Under the pieces are notes generated by a model. It worked only from the letters and a program-made list of their open reading frames with translations. It did no database searches and had not been told where the DNA came from. From Schistosoma mansoni (Eukaryota; Platyhelminthes; Trematoda; Strigeidida; Schistosomatidae): a stretch of 64,000 nucleotides of DNA. The stretch spans positions 16,046,434-16,110,433 of the forward strand of contig NC_031502.1 in assembly GCF_000237925.1 (NCBI RefSeq). Direction: 5' to 3'. Both the position numbers and the translations under genes were made by a program. This document shows, piece by piece, positions 8,608-19,829 of this stretch. The first letter of the stretch is position 1; each line of letters starts with the position of its first letter.

Positions 8608-11539
8608 TGAAATGGAATGTGTAATTTCGAGTTTCTTGTCAAATGAGTCAAACAATTTTTTTGAGTTTTTCAGTCTGACTACTGAAAATTCCAATATTTT
8701 CCTAATAATTATCTGATTTGAACTGGGAATCACTTCTGCTCCTCAGTTTTCATTCAACAGTTTTTGTCAACCATACTTAATACTTCTTGAAAGTATTTCG
8801 TACACTTAATTCTGTACTAATTTTTAGCTCAATTTTCGAAAAGATTTATGACCTTAATATATCGGTTCAATTGATATGATTTCCAAACTAATAAGTCTAG
8901 CAATTTGTGACTGTTTTAAGTTCTGTTATCTTTAACTATCAGTGTATGTCACTGAATGTAGATTCTTGATACTTTTACGTTTATCATTGCAGTGCATGAA
9001 AAGAAGGTCGAACTTACGTGTGTATGCTAATATTTTCCATGATAATTTTTTTCCTTTTTTCCTTCTGCTTTCTTTTAATTTATTGTTAATATGCGTCAAC
9101 CGATAAGATAAAAGTAATTTTTCAGAAAGTTCTTCTAAATGTATTTTATAAAGTTCTAGTAAGAATTACTGACCAGTGGAGTCATTCGATCTGAGAGTGA
9201 TGCAGGTACCCACCTCTGATACTGAGTGAATTTCATGGTATATCACAAGCTGCTTAGAGTTGAGTTGTGTGGATTTTTATGTTTCAACGCAAAAGTGAAT
9301 CTTATAAAGCTCGTCACAGATCTTCCCTAAGTTTGATCTCATGCATAGTTTGGGCACGCAATACTGAAAATCCATGAATCAAGATCGATCACCTCCCCAC
9401 TGCTCATTGGCAAATTATAGTGCCTTTTCGTCAAATAGCCTTCATAAAATCACGTAAATAGATTATTGACTGACTAGTTAAAATACGTGAAACAATGAAA
9501 TTCGGAATCTAATCTTTTCACTAAATCCAAAGACCTCAATAAGTACAAAATCTAAAACTTTATATATACTTTTATAAAAGTTAGTCACAACCTTTCTATG
9601 TGAGATACAAATTGGCATTAAAGTTAAACGACAACCAAATATTTTAACGAAATATAACCACCTACTGGGTAACATTACAGTTGAAGAGCCTCACACTTGT
9701 CTGTGAATTCCGATTGCGTCTTAGTAATCAGAATGCTTGAAAAGATTGATCGATATGTGTAAAGGGATTACTAATAAGACTAATTTGAATAATCACACTG
9801 TTTGTAACAGAGAAGATCCAGAACATTAGTATGCCAGTAGACAGTAAAAATTATTTTACCTAGCAAAATGAAAATAATTTTTCCTATTAAAGTCCCTCTT
9901 ATTTTCCATAGATTTGATATTTACATTGAAAATATTTTGTGAAGTTTGAAATTTCTTTTTGGGTGTGACAGTCGCTTTAGACTTTTGTAAACAGTCAAAG
10001 GAGCAGTCTCAATAAAACTGAAAGTGGGTTCTTAGTGTTTAAGCATAGAAATATATCAAGCTCTCGTCTATGTTACATTGAATATATATATATATATATC
10101 CTTGAAAAAGCTTGGACCAGACTACCAGGTGAAACGTTGGATTTACATCAAACTCTTTCGCTGATATCTTACAGATACATTCTTCCTCCTTAATATCTCA
10201 CATGAACTCGGTACTCAAATACTGTGAAACTATTCGATCAAATTTAGACGAAAGTTTTTACATATTATTCTGTGAATTGAGTATTGTTTAAATTCTCTCC
10301 TAGGTTTTTACTGAGAAAGGTGACTGGTGTATTGATGAACGTTTTATCATCAATAAGCTTTGAAAGAATTCGTTGACAATCAAGTTCCTTTTTCGAACTC
10401 TAAATTATAAAAAAACATTCCTAAGTTATCCAGATAATATTTTCAATAAAACTGGGAATTAGAGAGTAAAAGTGTTTGTCACTAAATTCTGATCATAAAA
10501 CAATTTTCGAGCAGGATACATAAAATAAACGAAAGAAACTAGTATGTATTATTAAATGGTTGATATTTAAAAGTTTACAACTCAATTAGAAAACCTTAAG
10601 AGTAACGATTACTTCCGTTACCCAGGGGCAAAAGGTATGAGTGAGAAATTCCTTGATATTTACTATCCAGTATATTGAAGGATTATATGTGTTGGGAAAT
10701 TTGAACCACTTGTTGGATTCTTTTAAGAAAGATTTTATGCAACTAGTTGTACAGAGCTTGAATTATACATAGAATTAACAGAATTCTATATAAACCAAGT
10801 AGAATAACAGAAATGAAGAAGTTAAGGATGGTGCTTTTATTAGGTAAAATTTATTTAAAATCACTTTCATTCTGATAACTCTATAGAAAGATTTGCAATT
10901 TTCCCAACACCATCAACCACAAGAAATATAAGGTAGAAAAACTGTTTAATAAAAATCATTTATGTTGACTAGAAAGTAAAATTAACTTCAGAATTAGGGC
11001 AGTTGTTGATCTGGTAGTAGAGAGATGCATAAAGAGTAAATCCCATATTCCCAGACAACCTAGTTTGTAATAGAAAAAAGCAAACTGTGAAGAAAATCAT
11101 CTGCCTTTGCTTAGCGTCTCAGGAATTCCACATCAATGAACAAACAGAAAAAAGTATGATAAGAGAGAAGGAGAAGAAGTTTTTGTTTAACTTCACTTGC
11201 AACATAGTTATTTTTCTGATTGGTTGTTTACCTTTTTCAGAAGCAGTCATTGGCTCAAAAAGTTACAGTTGTGCGACGATGAGAGGTACAGTTCTTGTGT
11301 GAAATAAACCGTATTTAAGGCTTTTGATTAAAGCCAAACCGTATGAGTAATTCCGTAGTCAAGGTCTATAAACTGGTCTTTAGACTTGTTAATACATTCA
11401 ACTCACTGAATTCATCTACAGTTAACAAACTCGCGATAAGAATATGAGACAGAAGGCGAAGATAATTAGCTCGAAATAAGAAAGATTATTCTTTGGGAAT
11501 GTTAACTGTGTGGTGGTACAAATGAACAAAATAGGTTTA
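8608..11539. other. Intergenic sequence
   Basis: Downstream of the Rax-like gene. No exon or structured RNA was recognised. It holds a (TA)n tract at 10082-10099 and open frames of about 65-71 codons (9478-9675 minus, 11087-11302 plus) that lack domains and splice context. Confidence 0.4.
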
Positions 11540-11640
11540 TAAGCAAAGATGGATGGTGGCCAGCAGTGGAATCCATGACGCCCGTTTCGTCCTACTCGGG
11601 ACTCGTCAGCTGGAGGTACCTGCATCCCGGAGTTGATGTT
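11540..11640 (-). mobile_element. 5'-truncated hammerhead SINE fragment
   Basis: The minus strand carries the ribozyme and tail of the Sm-alpha-like SINE; the tRNA-like head is absent. The core CTGACGA, stem II and GAAA survive. The cleavage triplet GTC is followed by ATGGAT instead of CTGGAT, and the opposite strand is CTCCAG instead of ATCCAG. Stem I is therefore weakened at the pair next to the cleavage site. Confidence 0.7.
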
Positions 11641-12304
11641 TACTCAGAAATAGTAGCACATGAAATGTTAATAAAAACACTGTATTTTTTGTGTATTATA
11701 AACGCTTGGTGGCCACTTCAATATTAGAGCGTATTGAATAAAGAGAATGACAGATAAAACTAATTTGATAGAATTTTCGTTAACATGAAATCATCCTACG
11801 CTGAACGATATCTACGTTTCATTTGCTCAGAATTAAACAGTCATCAACCGAAACAAGACAATTATGAATAAAGCTGTAAAGTATTGCGAAACTTTTGGAT
11901 TTGACTAAACACATCATTACTCATCTTGTGTTTTGAAAGTACACAGCAATGGGACTTGAAAGATTATCAAGACCAGAGTTAGTTTTTGTAGACGAACATT
12001 AGTCGTTAGAATGATTTATGGGATTCCTGTTCGCCGAACTTATATATCTATTTTATAACATATGATGCATAGTTACAGTGGGAAAGATTTCACTCTGCTC
12101 TTCAAGACGTCTAGGTTATCGAACGACTTCGATTCACTGATATCCGAGGTAACTGCACAGTTCTTGTTATAAGTCATGTATGTTAATTGAATTAACTAAA
12201 GATCTGAGTATCAAAATAATCCTTAGAATGACAATCAGATAACTTTTAAAGATCTCATATTAATTTCATGATTCCCTGATAATTTTGGTGGATTGCTCTG
12301 TAGA

Positions 12305-12580
12305 AGTAAATAAATCCCAAAAATTAATAGTTCTGTGAGCCTTAGACGTTTGACTCTGACCTCATTAGTCTTACTAGACACATTATAGCTAAAGGAGTTC
12401 GGTCACTTATCCGCGCCAGATCACGACTGCATATGCCGTGCTACGCATCCTTTTAAATTACTAGTCAGCTTAGATCAAACGCTCCACGATATATCAATAG
12501 TCTTCCAAATATATCTTCGAACCACTTGATTTCTCACTTCTGATTTGACTGGGTTGGTATACTTCGATTAAAAAGGTGTT
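12305..12580 (-). repeat. Unclassified interspersed repeat X, copy 1
   Basis: The minus strand matches 29956-30195, 43843-44082 and, in part, 58745-58870. Shared blocks include a CCAACCCAGTCAAATCAGAAGTGAGAAATC-like start, a central GTAGCACG block and a CTAATGAGGTCAGA block. No open frame, tRNA boxes or terminal inverted repeats were recognised. It is either non-coding or the remnant of a larger element. Confidence 0.65.
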
Positions 12581-12665
12581 ATCAGAAGGGGTTTTGTGGA
12601 GATTTTAGTAATTTTATAGTTAAAATCATGAGTCAGTTGAAGCTAGACCACCCTGGACAATCTGG

Positions 12666-12716
12666 AAGCACTAAACGGCTGTTTCGTCCTACTGAGGGAC
12701 TCCTCATCAGTGCGCA
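12666..12716 (-). ncRNA. Hammerhead-like fold, defective core (family 2)
   Basis: Minus strand: stem I GCACTG pairs with TAGTGC, then ATGAGGA where the consensus hammerhead core is CTGANGA, then stem II GTCC/GGAC, GAAA and triplet GTT. The first core base (C3) is A, a change expected to abolish cleavage. Confidence 0.55.
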
Positions 12717-13000
12717 TTCATGATCCCGCCCCGCGAGATCCATACCAAGTACCTATCTGTCTCACGCGCGAATGCTTAACCTCTAGACCACTGAGCCGGC
12801 ATCCAACTGTGTTAATGTCTAACTTCAACCAATCAACGAAATTGAGCAACCGTCCACCATTGTCTTATGTGAGTTACTACCTCACAACAGACCCGGTTGA
12901 ACTCCACTGGTCACTGCTTCTCACTAGAACTTCAGGAAGTACCTCTTGTAGCGAGATTGATAGGTCTTGGGTTTGAATCTCGCGAGGCGGGATCGTGGAT

Positions 13001-13052
13001 GCGCACTGCTTAGGAGTCCCACAATAGGACGAAACGGCCGTCCAGTGCTTCC
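13001..13052 (+). ncRNA. Hammerhead-like fold, defective core (family 2)
   Basis: Stem I GCACTG (13003-13008) pairs perfectly with CAGTGC (13043-13048). The core reads CTTAGGA (G5 changed to T), followed by stem II GTCC/GGAC, GAAA and a normal GTC triplet at 13040-13042. Taken with the copy at 12666-12716, the inferred ancestral core is CTGAGGA, a legal hammerhead core. Confidence 0.55.
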
Positions 13053-13115
13053 AGGTTTTCCATGGTGGTCCAGCTTCAATTGACTCATGATTTCAACCAT
13101 AAAAGTGTTACGCGT

Positions 13116-14829
13116 AAAGGCGTTGTCCAACTCCGAATACGTGTGACCGCTTTAGTCTAAAAATCTTTAGGTCTCTTTATGTTTGAATTTGCTTGTTTTG
13201 GCATTGCACGGCGATGAAACTTTCCAAATCTGCGAGAAAACTAGCTCACTAGTAAAGGTAAAGTTCGCAGTAGGCCGTGGTAACTGTTCCCAAAGAATGA
13301 AATGAACCAAAATTTTGCCAAATTTGATATACTTTCTGGTCAAAAATCAAAATTTAAATCTATTTATAAACTCCTAAAGCACATTATAGTTTAAATTTTC
13401 ATCTAATAGTACATTATCAAACTGAAATATGATGCCAGATGTAACTTATAGAATGTATTGGTTGTAATTAAACGAATATAAATCCATAGATCTGTTCGAA
13501 ACACGCACTAGTACTCACAAATGGTTCGGTGAGAACACAATTGGCAATTTATTACTGAATGTAAATATCTGTCAATGTCCATGCTCCTGATACTACTACT
13601 AATTCTGACACTGTTGACCATTAAATACAGCACAAACTAGAACTTTGAATAAGACACCTCAAAAGACAATAGGATCATTTCATGATTTTATTGTTGAAGT
13701 TGACAATATTAAATCCAACATTCCGCCTTACATTCCGAAATCGTTAGGTTTCAATACTGTTATATATTGTAAATAGAAATCCTACCGTCGATATGACATA
13801 TACTTCTGATTAGTCGGTGGTATAGTTGAGAGATTTAAACTGACAAATCATGAGTTTCTAGCTATGAAATCAGGCTGTCGATTCTTGGTTTTAAAATAAA
13901 GGAGTATTTTGAGCAGAATCCTCATTTTTGACTCATAAAGACAGTTGTGAACTAATTATATTCGTCAATACAGTTTGACTTTGTCTGGCTCCATTAAATT
14001 TCGTTTATGTAGCCTGCATAGTTTCACTGAAGTTGGGAAACTTTGGATCGCCCTCAGAGCAAGACTCTGAAGAGAAAAAAAAGAAAAAGAAGAGAAAAAA
14101 GAAACCGAGGAGCAGCAAGGAATTCAGATATGAACGATAACCAATGCTTAACATTTAGTAGTGGAACAGATGGTGGTATGATAAATTATTAGATTCAATT
14201 GATACTAGCTCATGTTGCTAGAGTGAAATGTGATCAGGAGCTCCAGATGAGAGAATGCAGTAATAAAGAACAATGAAATATGATATTTATCAAGGTGTAG
14301 TGGGTTCGAACGAAGGAAGGGAAGGGAAGGTTGGGATGAGGAAGACTAATTATTAGAATAGAGAGTGCATATAGAAAGTATAGTGTTGAGTAAAAAAGCA
14401 ACCATATCCTTAACGGTCTGTCTTTTTTCATCATCCGATGCCCGCCATACAGTTTTCATGTAAAAGTCCAAATTAGAATGTTATAGGTTGTCTTAGCAGA
14501 ATAGCTAATCCAGCATAAAAATTAGAAACATGAGTCTGAATGGTGAGTGTAGGAGAACAGCCTCATTATTACACATTGATTTACTTGTTCTCATCCCTAA
14601 AGAGCCTGATTCAAACAAAACGTTCTGCCTCACAAACAAGGGAGGATTGAAGTCATCGCCCTCACCGTCAATGCTCGCTGGTCAGTAACTCCACCCTCCC
14701 TCCCATTGTGGTGTTAGGCTCATTTAAGCTTATTTTTCGGATATAGATCTTACCTCACACAATGTTCTGTGTTTCACATCCTGTAGGAAAACACAATCTC
14801 TACAAGTACCATTTTACAAGCTTATCAGA
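13116..14829. other. Intergenic sequence, low-complexity patches
   Basis: Contains a purine-rich tract at about 14069-14106 and a G/A-rich patch near 14310-14345. No coding exon was recognised. Part of 14100-14830 may belong to the 3' untranslated region of the adjacent CR1-like element or to an unrecognised repeat. Confidence 0.35.
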
Positions 14830-15547
14830 CAGTTACAAATTATGGACTGTGCGTAAGGCTTCGATGCAATGCTTTAATTGACTATAGTGTGAAGTATAGG
14901 TTGCCAATCAGAGTATGGGCATTAAGAAGGACATAATGCAGGATAGTTGTTTACCAAAGTAGGCGGAAAAGTGTAGATATATATTAGTTACAGATAAGGT
15001 AAGATAACGAGTGGTGAAATAATGTTAACGGCAAGGCAATATAGTGTACAGAAGAGTAAAAAGATGATAAAGGATAGACAAGAAGGAACTCACACTAAAT
15101 TCGTACGGATGTAATTTTGTTCTGTCTTAACCAGTTATTGGGTAACAGGTTCTATAGATGTACGACCACTGGTGGTAGGTAGTCACTTGTGAGTTTCTTT
15201 TGACTTTTTAGGGCATTTGTGAGCGTCGTTTGGCGACCGAGTATTGATAGGTCCAGTGAGTTGCCTGTTTACTTCAATTTTGAAAAAATTAGGGATGGGA
15301 AAGTATCTAATACAACTACAAAGTAGGAAAATAAGGCAATTTAGTCTATATATGTAGAGAGCCTATGATGTCTGTGTGGGACGCGGATGTGTTCGTTTGC
15401 GCTAGATCTGTGTAGGTGAGAGCTTGATCGATAAGTTTTACAAACGTATGGAATTTATCTGCCATGCGTATTTCAGAAAGAAAACTGTTCCATAAAATTG
15501 CATACTTGATGAGGAAGAAGTTTTCCCGAGTTTTTGATCTGTATTTC

Positions 15548-16637
15548 TCAATTTAGACTGTCTCGAAGGTTGCAACCATGTGAGCCTTGGGAGGGAACTA
15601 TATTACATGTGGAATGACTAAGATTTTTAAGGAGTTTGAAATAGAGAATCAAGTTAAACCTAAGCCTTCTTTTCCAGAGGGGTTCTAGTCCTAAGATATG
15701 GCATCGGGATCTGTAGTCAATGAGTCGGTCGTTCTTCAGTATTTTGTGAGTGAAGTCTCGCTGTATTCCTTCCACCTTAAGTATATCGGATAGACATAGG
15801 TTGGAAAATAAGAACGAGCAGTATTCAACGATGGGTCTTACGCAGACTTTATAAGAAATGATTTTGGTTTCTTTTTGAAAGAAATTACGAGGAATGAAGC
15901 CAAGCAATCTCCGCATCTGAGATGCTTTAGTTGAGATATGTTCAGGGAAGTTAAGACTCTCCGAGTAATGTACCCTTAGTTCAGTTACTGATGTCACTCT
16001 GGGCAGTGGGCTTTTGTTAAGTGCTAGTTTTATTTTGAGAGACGTGTCTCCAATACATAGCCAACCGCATTTCTCTGTGTTGAGCTCTAACCCCCAGCGT
16101 TTGTACCAGTTGTCTACCTTGTTGAGTTCATATTGGATTGTTTGCATAGTACTACGTACATCACCAATGTCAGTTTATAGATGACCTTTAAGTCATCAGC
16201 GTAGAGGTAGGTCTTACCTGTGGTAAAGCACTTGCATATATTGTTGATATAGATTATAAAGAGCAATGGACCAAAGACACTACCCTGCACAACACCACTA
16301 GTTATTGGTCGAGGTGTAAGTGTTGTAAAGTTAATCTTGGTTATTTGGTACCGTTTGTGAGGAAAGATTTAATCCAGTGCAATACGAGGTTTATAATTCG
16401 AACTAACTGAAGTCTATTGATTGGAATATTATGAGGTACTTTATCAAAGGCTTTCTTTATATCGAAATATAGTCTAATCACTAGCTTCTTCTGGTCACGT
16501 ATGCGAGTAACCTCGTTAAAGAAGTCTATCAGACATGTACTGCAGGACCTTTTTCTAATGAAGCCACGTTGTAATGGGTCTATTAGATCTTCCTTAAGTA
16601 GGTGACCAGATAGTTGACTTTGCATCACTTTTTCCAT
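15548..16637 (-). pseudogene. CR1-A reverse transcriptase domain, disrupted
   Basis: The minus strand gives fingers/palm segments (16341-16637, with an AFDKVPHN motif), then SGVVQGSVFGPLLF, then the catalytic YADD (16192-16203), then a C-terminal thumb region (15548-16147, with a K-C-G-W-L motif and a VRPIVEYCS motif). The pieces are in different frames or separated by stops, so no full enzyme is made. The element would have used RT for target-primed reverse transcription in the nucleus. Confidence 0.8.
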
Positions 16638-16961
16638 TATGCATGATATAACTGGAGTGATATTTATAGGTCTGTAGTTTTTGACCAGGTTTCTAGGACC
16701 TGATTTGTGTTTGGGCTTCAGGATATGTACCCGCCTCTAAAGATAGTGTGTATATTTTGAGCAATAACATCTGTATATCCGGTCCTGACATTTTATGGAG
16801 GATTGATGGGATGTCATGGGCACCAGAACTCGCATTTGGCTTAAGGGTTTTGATGGCAGTGTGTATACCCCTAATATCAAAGTTTATGCCACTAAGATAA
16901 TTTTTGCTGATGCACTTTATGTTAATATCTGGGGTATTAGATGTGTTCCCGTTTTAGGAAA

Positions 16962-16975
16962 ACCATTCACTTAAC
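16962..16975. repeat. Target-site duplication, left copy
   Basis: ACCATTCACTTAAC is repeated exactly at 17481-17494, bracketing the SINE insertion within CR1-A. Confidence 0.85.
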
Positions 16976-17064
16976 ATTCATTCAGTATTGTTTGTTTGAA
17001 TCTCCCCATCGATTTGTTAGGATAGCAACTGGTCAGTCTCTAGAGTGAACATCAACTCTGAGAT

Positions 17065-17125
17065 GCAGATACATCCAGCTGACGAGTCCCAAATAGGACG
17101 AAACGCGCGTCCTGGATTCCACTGC
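17065..17125 (+). ncRNA. Hammerhead ribozyme, intact core
   Basis: Stem I ATCCAG (17073-17078), core CTGACGA (17079-17085), stem II GTCC/GGAC, GAAA (17100-17103), CGCGCG, triplet GTC with the predicted cut after 17111, and stem I partner CTGGAT (17112-17117). Every conserved position is present. Confidence 0.88.
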
Positions 17126-17398
17126 TAGCCACTATCCATCTCTGCTTACCATGCTTGTGAATTAAGGCTATATCGAGGCAATAAGCACAGTATGCACATA
17201 TGCCAACTAGAGACTGACCAGTTGCAGTCCTAACAAATCGATGGGAAGATTCAAACAAACAATAACTGATGAGTTTAAACTTCACCCCATCTCACAAGCA
17301 AGTGGCTATCAGGACTCAGTGACCGAGTGGATAACGCGATGGCGTTTGAAGCGAGGGTACTGGGTTCGAGTCCCAGAGTGAACATCAACTCTGAGATG

Positions 17399-17458
17399 CA
17401 GATACATCCAGCTGACGAGTCCCAAATAGAACGAAACGCACGTCCTGGATTCCACTGC
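17399..17458 (+). ncRNA. Hammerhead ribozyme, stem II weakened
   Basis: Same layout as 17065-17125, 334 bp downstream. The stem II partner is GAAC instead of GGAC, giving a C-A mismatch, and stem III reads CGCACG instead of CGCGCG. The core CTGACGA, GAAA and the GTC triplet are intact, so activity may be reduced rather than lost. Confidence 0.8.
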
Positions 17459-17480
17459 TAGCCACTATCCATCTCTGCTT

Positions 17481-17494
17481 ACCATTCACTTAAC
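17481..17494. repeat. Target-site duplication, right copy
   Basis: Exact repeat of 16962-16975. After this point the CR1-A linker resumes in the frame encoding the LLSEW segment. Confidence 0.85.
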
Positions 17495-18026
17495 AGTTCG
17501 CATATTACGGTTTGGTCATAATACGTCATGCCATCGTGCAGTAAATAGTGAATATTGTGATCTTCGTTCTTTCTTATGCGTTTTGCAAGGAGCCGACATA
17601 AGTTTTGGGCTTTAGATGCAGCAGTGAGAGCAGTACGTTCTACTGCTTGTTTATGTTTGTTGTGGTGATTTTGCACTACTTCAGGGAGTACAGAGTATAT
17701 CTGGTTCAGGGCAGTGAAGTCTTTTTATATATAGTACGTCCTTCCTAGTTTTCGCAGCTTTGACTTGGTCTTTTGGTTGAAAGGCCACTTTAGAGGGAAT
17801 GGTAATGTCTAATGCAGATTTGGTGGCAGTATTGAATGTTTCTAACGTTTCTAAAAGGTTATCACTGGGAAAGAGACTGTTCCAGTCAGAATGCTTTATT
17901 AGAAACCGGAAGTCTTCCTAGTCAGCGTTTGCATAGTCTCTATAATGGAAACGCGTATTTAATGTCTGTAATTTGTTGCACTTGGCAAGAATTGGAAGGG
18001 TGCAGAGGACTACTTTGTGAACTCTA

Positions 18027-19241
18027 TTATGAAACTCTTCGCCAACTACCATTGATATTGGTGTGACATTGTGACAGAATTTGATTTCCTGTGCGCAGGT
18101 GCACATGTTGCTGCCAACTGTGTATATCTAAGGACTTACGTATTCCTTCATAGCACAGTGGGCCAGAATATGTCTTCCAGTTGGTGGTTGGAAGGTTGGA
18201 ATCACCACAGACAATTTTGTAGGCGAAGTCAAGCGAGAATTTTGTATTATTTCGCATTACATTGTTTGAGCGGTTATAGCTATTAGAGCAATACCTGTGA
18301 GGGTTGTTTTTTGGCTTTTTATCGAAGCCACAAGGGCAGTGCTTGGGCATTGTAGTGGCATAGGTGGGTGGGCATTTTGAGGTAGCTGAGGGTTCGGGCT
18401 TAGGATGAATGGTCACAGCTGCCTGGTGTTCAGTCTTGTTCTTAGGACTAGTAGCAGTGTGCGACGTGCCTCCGTTTTTGAGAGGGGGAGGGTGTGGTGT
18501 TTCAGGAACTATGAGATGGTCGACGTTGTAACTGCTGCTACCACGTAGGCTGGGTTGATTGTTTTGCACTTCATTGAAGTTTCGACGTTGAATAGCAGTC
18601 TTGTCATGGGTGATCCTAACCTTTTTAAACGTTGGAAAACGCCTCAGTAAAGACTGACTTCTGAGGAGGTGATTGGCTTCTATGATACTACTAAACTGAA
18701 ATAGAATGGGACAAGAGGCTTTAGTCTGCGCTTTACGTAATCTTCTTCTTACACTACATAACTGCGACAATCCACATTCTTTTAGTAGGGTATTTTTAGC
18801 AACCTTCAGGTTCGTACTATCAGGTATATTACACACAATGACATTGTGCATACATTGAAGTCTTTTCAACACTTCAGATGATATGTGGTCAGTAATAGCA
18901 AATTCAGTGAATTCATTAGAGGAAACAGATAGCACAGTAGGTGTGGAGTCTGGAACCACATAGATGTTAGTAACATAAGCATATTTGTATTTATTCAGGT
19001 GTTTGTAACGGCATCTTAAAGTTGGCGTGTCGATAAAGTCTTTTAAAAACTTGAAACATGCATAAGTAGATCGACACCAGTTCACGTTTGCAAACGTAGC
19101 TACACCTCCGCCACACCTCTTTTCATTGCTTGACCAATCGTGACGATAGATATTGTAATCACGTAGTGATACTAAGCAATCGTCCTGTAAATCAGTTAAC
19201 CAAGATTCTTGAATTGTGATGACACCACAATTGCGATACAT
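18027..19241 (-). pseudogene. CR1-A chimeric frame: endonuclease interrupted by ORF1-type sequence
   Basis: A 404-codon frame on the minus strand. Residues 1-95 are the N-terminal half of an APE-type endonuclease (ITIQESWLTD, KRCGGGVATF, TNIYVVPDS). Residues from about 115 to 320 instead look like a CR1 ORF1 protein: VIVCNIPDST, CPILFQFSS, RITHDKTAIQRRNF, then a Pro-rich and Cys-containing stretch. Residues from about 345 return to endonuclease sequence with GDSNLPTTNW, where GDFN is expected. The catalytic SDH-type motif downstream reads RVH. The order is not that of a normal element; see findings. Confidence 0.65.
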
Positions 19242-19829
19242 GTTTTGACTTAGTAGGAATTAAAGATAGGCCACCTTGTTAAATAGTGATTGAAAATTAG
19301 AATTTAGCAGTTCAGGAATCGGCGTATGATTGATGTTCATTCTCTTCAGTGCATATTGCATATTGTACTTTTTCGTAAATTGCGCAGCGAAAGGTAGTAA
19401 GTCTTTCATAAACGCGCCTCTATAGGTTATGCGATTATTGTACATAGTGAGGTGTTGAAAGAAAGTAAAAAACAGATAATTTGTTGAAACATTTAGATTT
19501 CAGAAACAGGTAGCCCAGATATTCAGGCAGGCCACCTATTACACATAATTAAAAGCCAAATGTTTTAGACATATGACACAATAATCCATCATAACCTCCA
19601 AATATTCCAATGGACTTGGAAGAAGTAAGGTAATTAGTAGTGTTTTTCCCTGTCGTACAATATCTAATTCCTTTAGGAGTCTATAGGCTCCAGATTAGTA
19701 AGAAAACAGCTTATCTCAAAACATACGTAAGATGTCAGATGGGATACTACATATTATTAAACCTTTCCACAGTGTGATAGAACTTTACTTTTGGAGAAGT
19801 GACAAAGTATACTTGTTAAAGAATTTGAA

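Larger units (their letters stand above)
12605..13115. mobile_element. Second tRNA-headed SINE family, compound inverted insertion
   Basis: 12605-12805 read on the minus strand carries a tRNA-like head (GCTCAGTGGTCTAGAGGTTAAGC) and then a hammerhead-like fold. About 12880-13115 on the plus strand carries a degraded head with a B-box-like GGGTTTGAATCTC and the same hammerhead-like fold and tail. The two 3' parts (12605-12735 and 12985-13115) are imperfect inverted repeats. Head plus ribozyme plus tail parallels the Sm-alpha-like SINE, but the sequences differ enough to be a separate family. Confidence 0.65.
16976..17480 (+). mobile_element. Nested hammerhead SINE, 1.5-unit insertion with TSD
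   Basis: A 505-bp insertion in the RT/linker region of CR1-A, bracketed by a 14-bp direct repeat. It contains two ribozyme segments 334 bp apart and one intact tRNA-like head (about 17318-17392: A-box-like GTGACCGAGTGG, B box GGGTTCGAGTCCC). The first unit lacks the tRNA head: its leader joins directly to AGAGTGAACATC. The leader at 16985-17042 recurs inverted at 17203-17268. Partial dimers are what a tandem or circular ribozyme-processed RNA would give on reverse transcription; this is inference. Confidence 0.8.
14830..19450 (-). mobile_element. CR1-like non-LTR retrotransposon A, broken, with nested SINE
   Basis: Read on the minus strand from 19450 to 14830: a short N-terminal endonuclease piece (19260-19445), a long chimeric frame (18027-19241), an endonuclease/RT linker (about 17495-18106), a 505-bp SINE insertion (16976-17480), then reverse transcriptase pieces (about 16960 down to 15548) and probable 3' untranslated sequence. 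The protein is interrupted by stops and frameshifts, for example TAA between the two 5' pieces near 19261, so the copy is dead. Family assignment rests on the SLFNKV-QESWL and YADD motifs. Which named schistosome CR1 family it belongs to cannot be told here. Confidence 0.75.

Noticed and set aside
10100-10145. Hammerhead-like string CTTGAAA...GGTGAAACG
   Set aside because: The core is too degenerate (CTTGAAA) and no matching stem I was found; a similar weak string near 32405-32435 was rejected for the same reason.
11087-11302. 71-codon plus-strand frame with a hydrophobic middle
   Set aside because: No family resemblance, no splice partner and unremarkable length for AT-rich DNA.
17318-17392. 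A stand-alone tRNA gene with good A and B boxes
   Set aside because: It is the tRNA-like head of the SINE, recurs at 7377-7612 with the ribozyme attached, and does not form a convincing full cloverleaf by eye.
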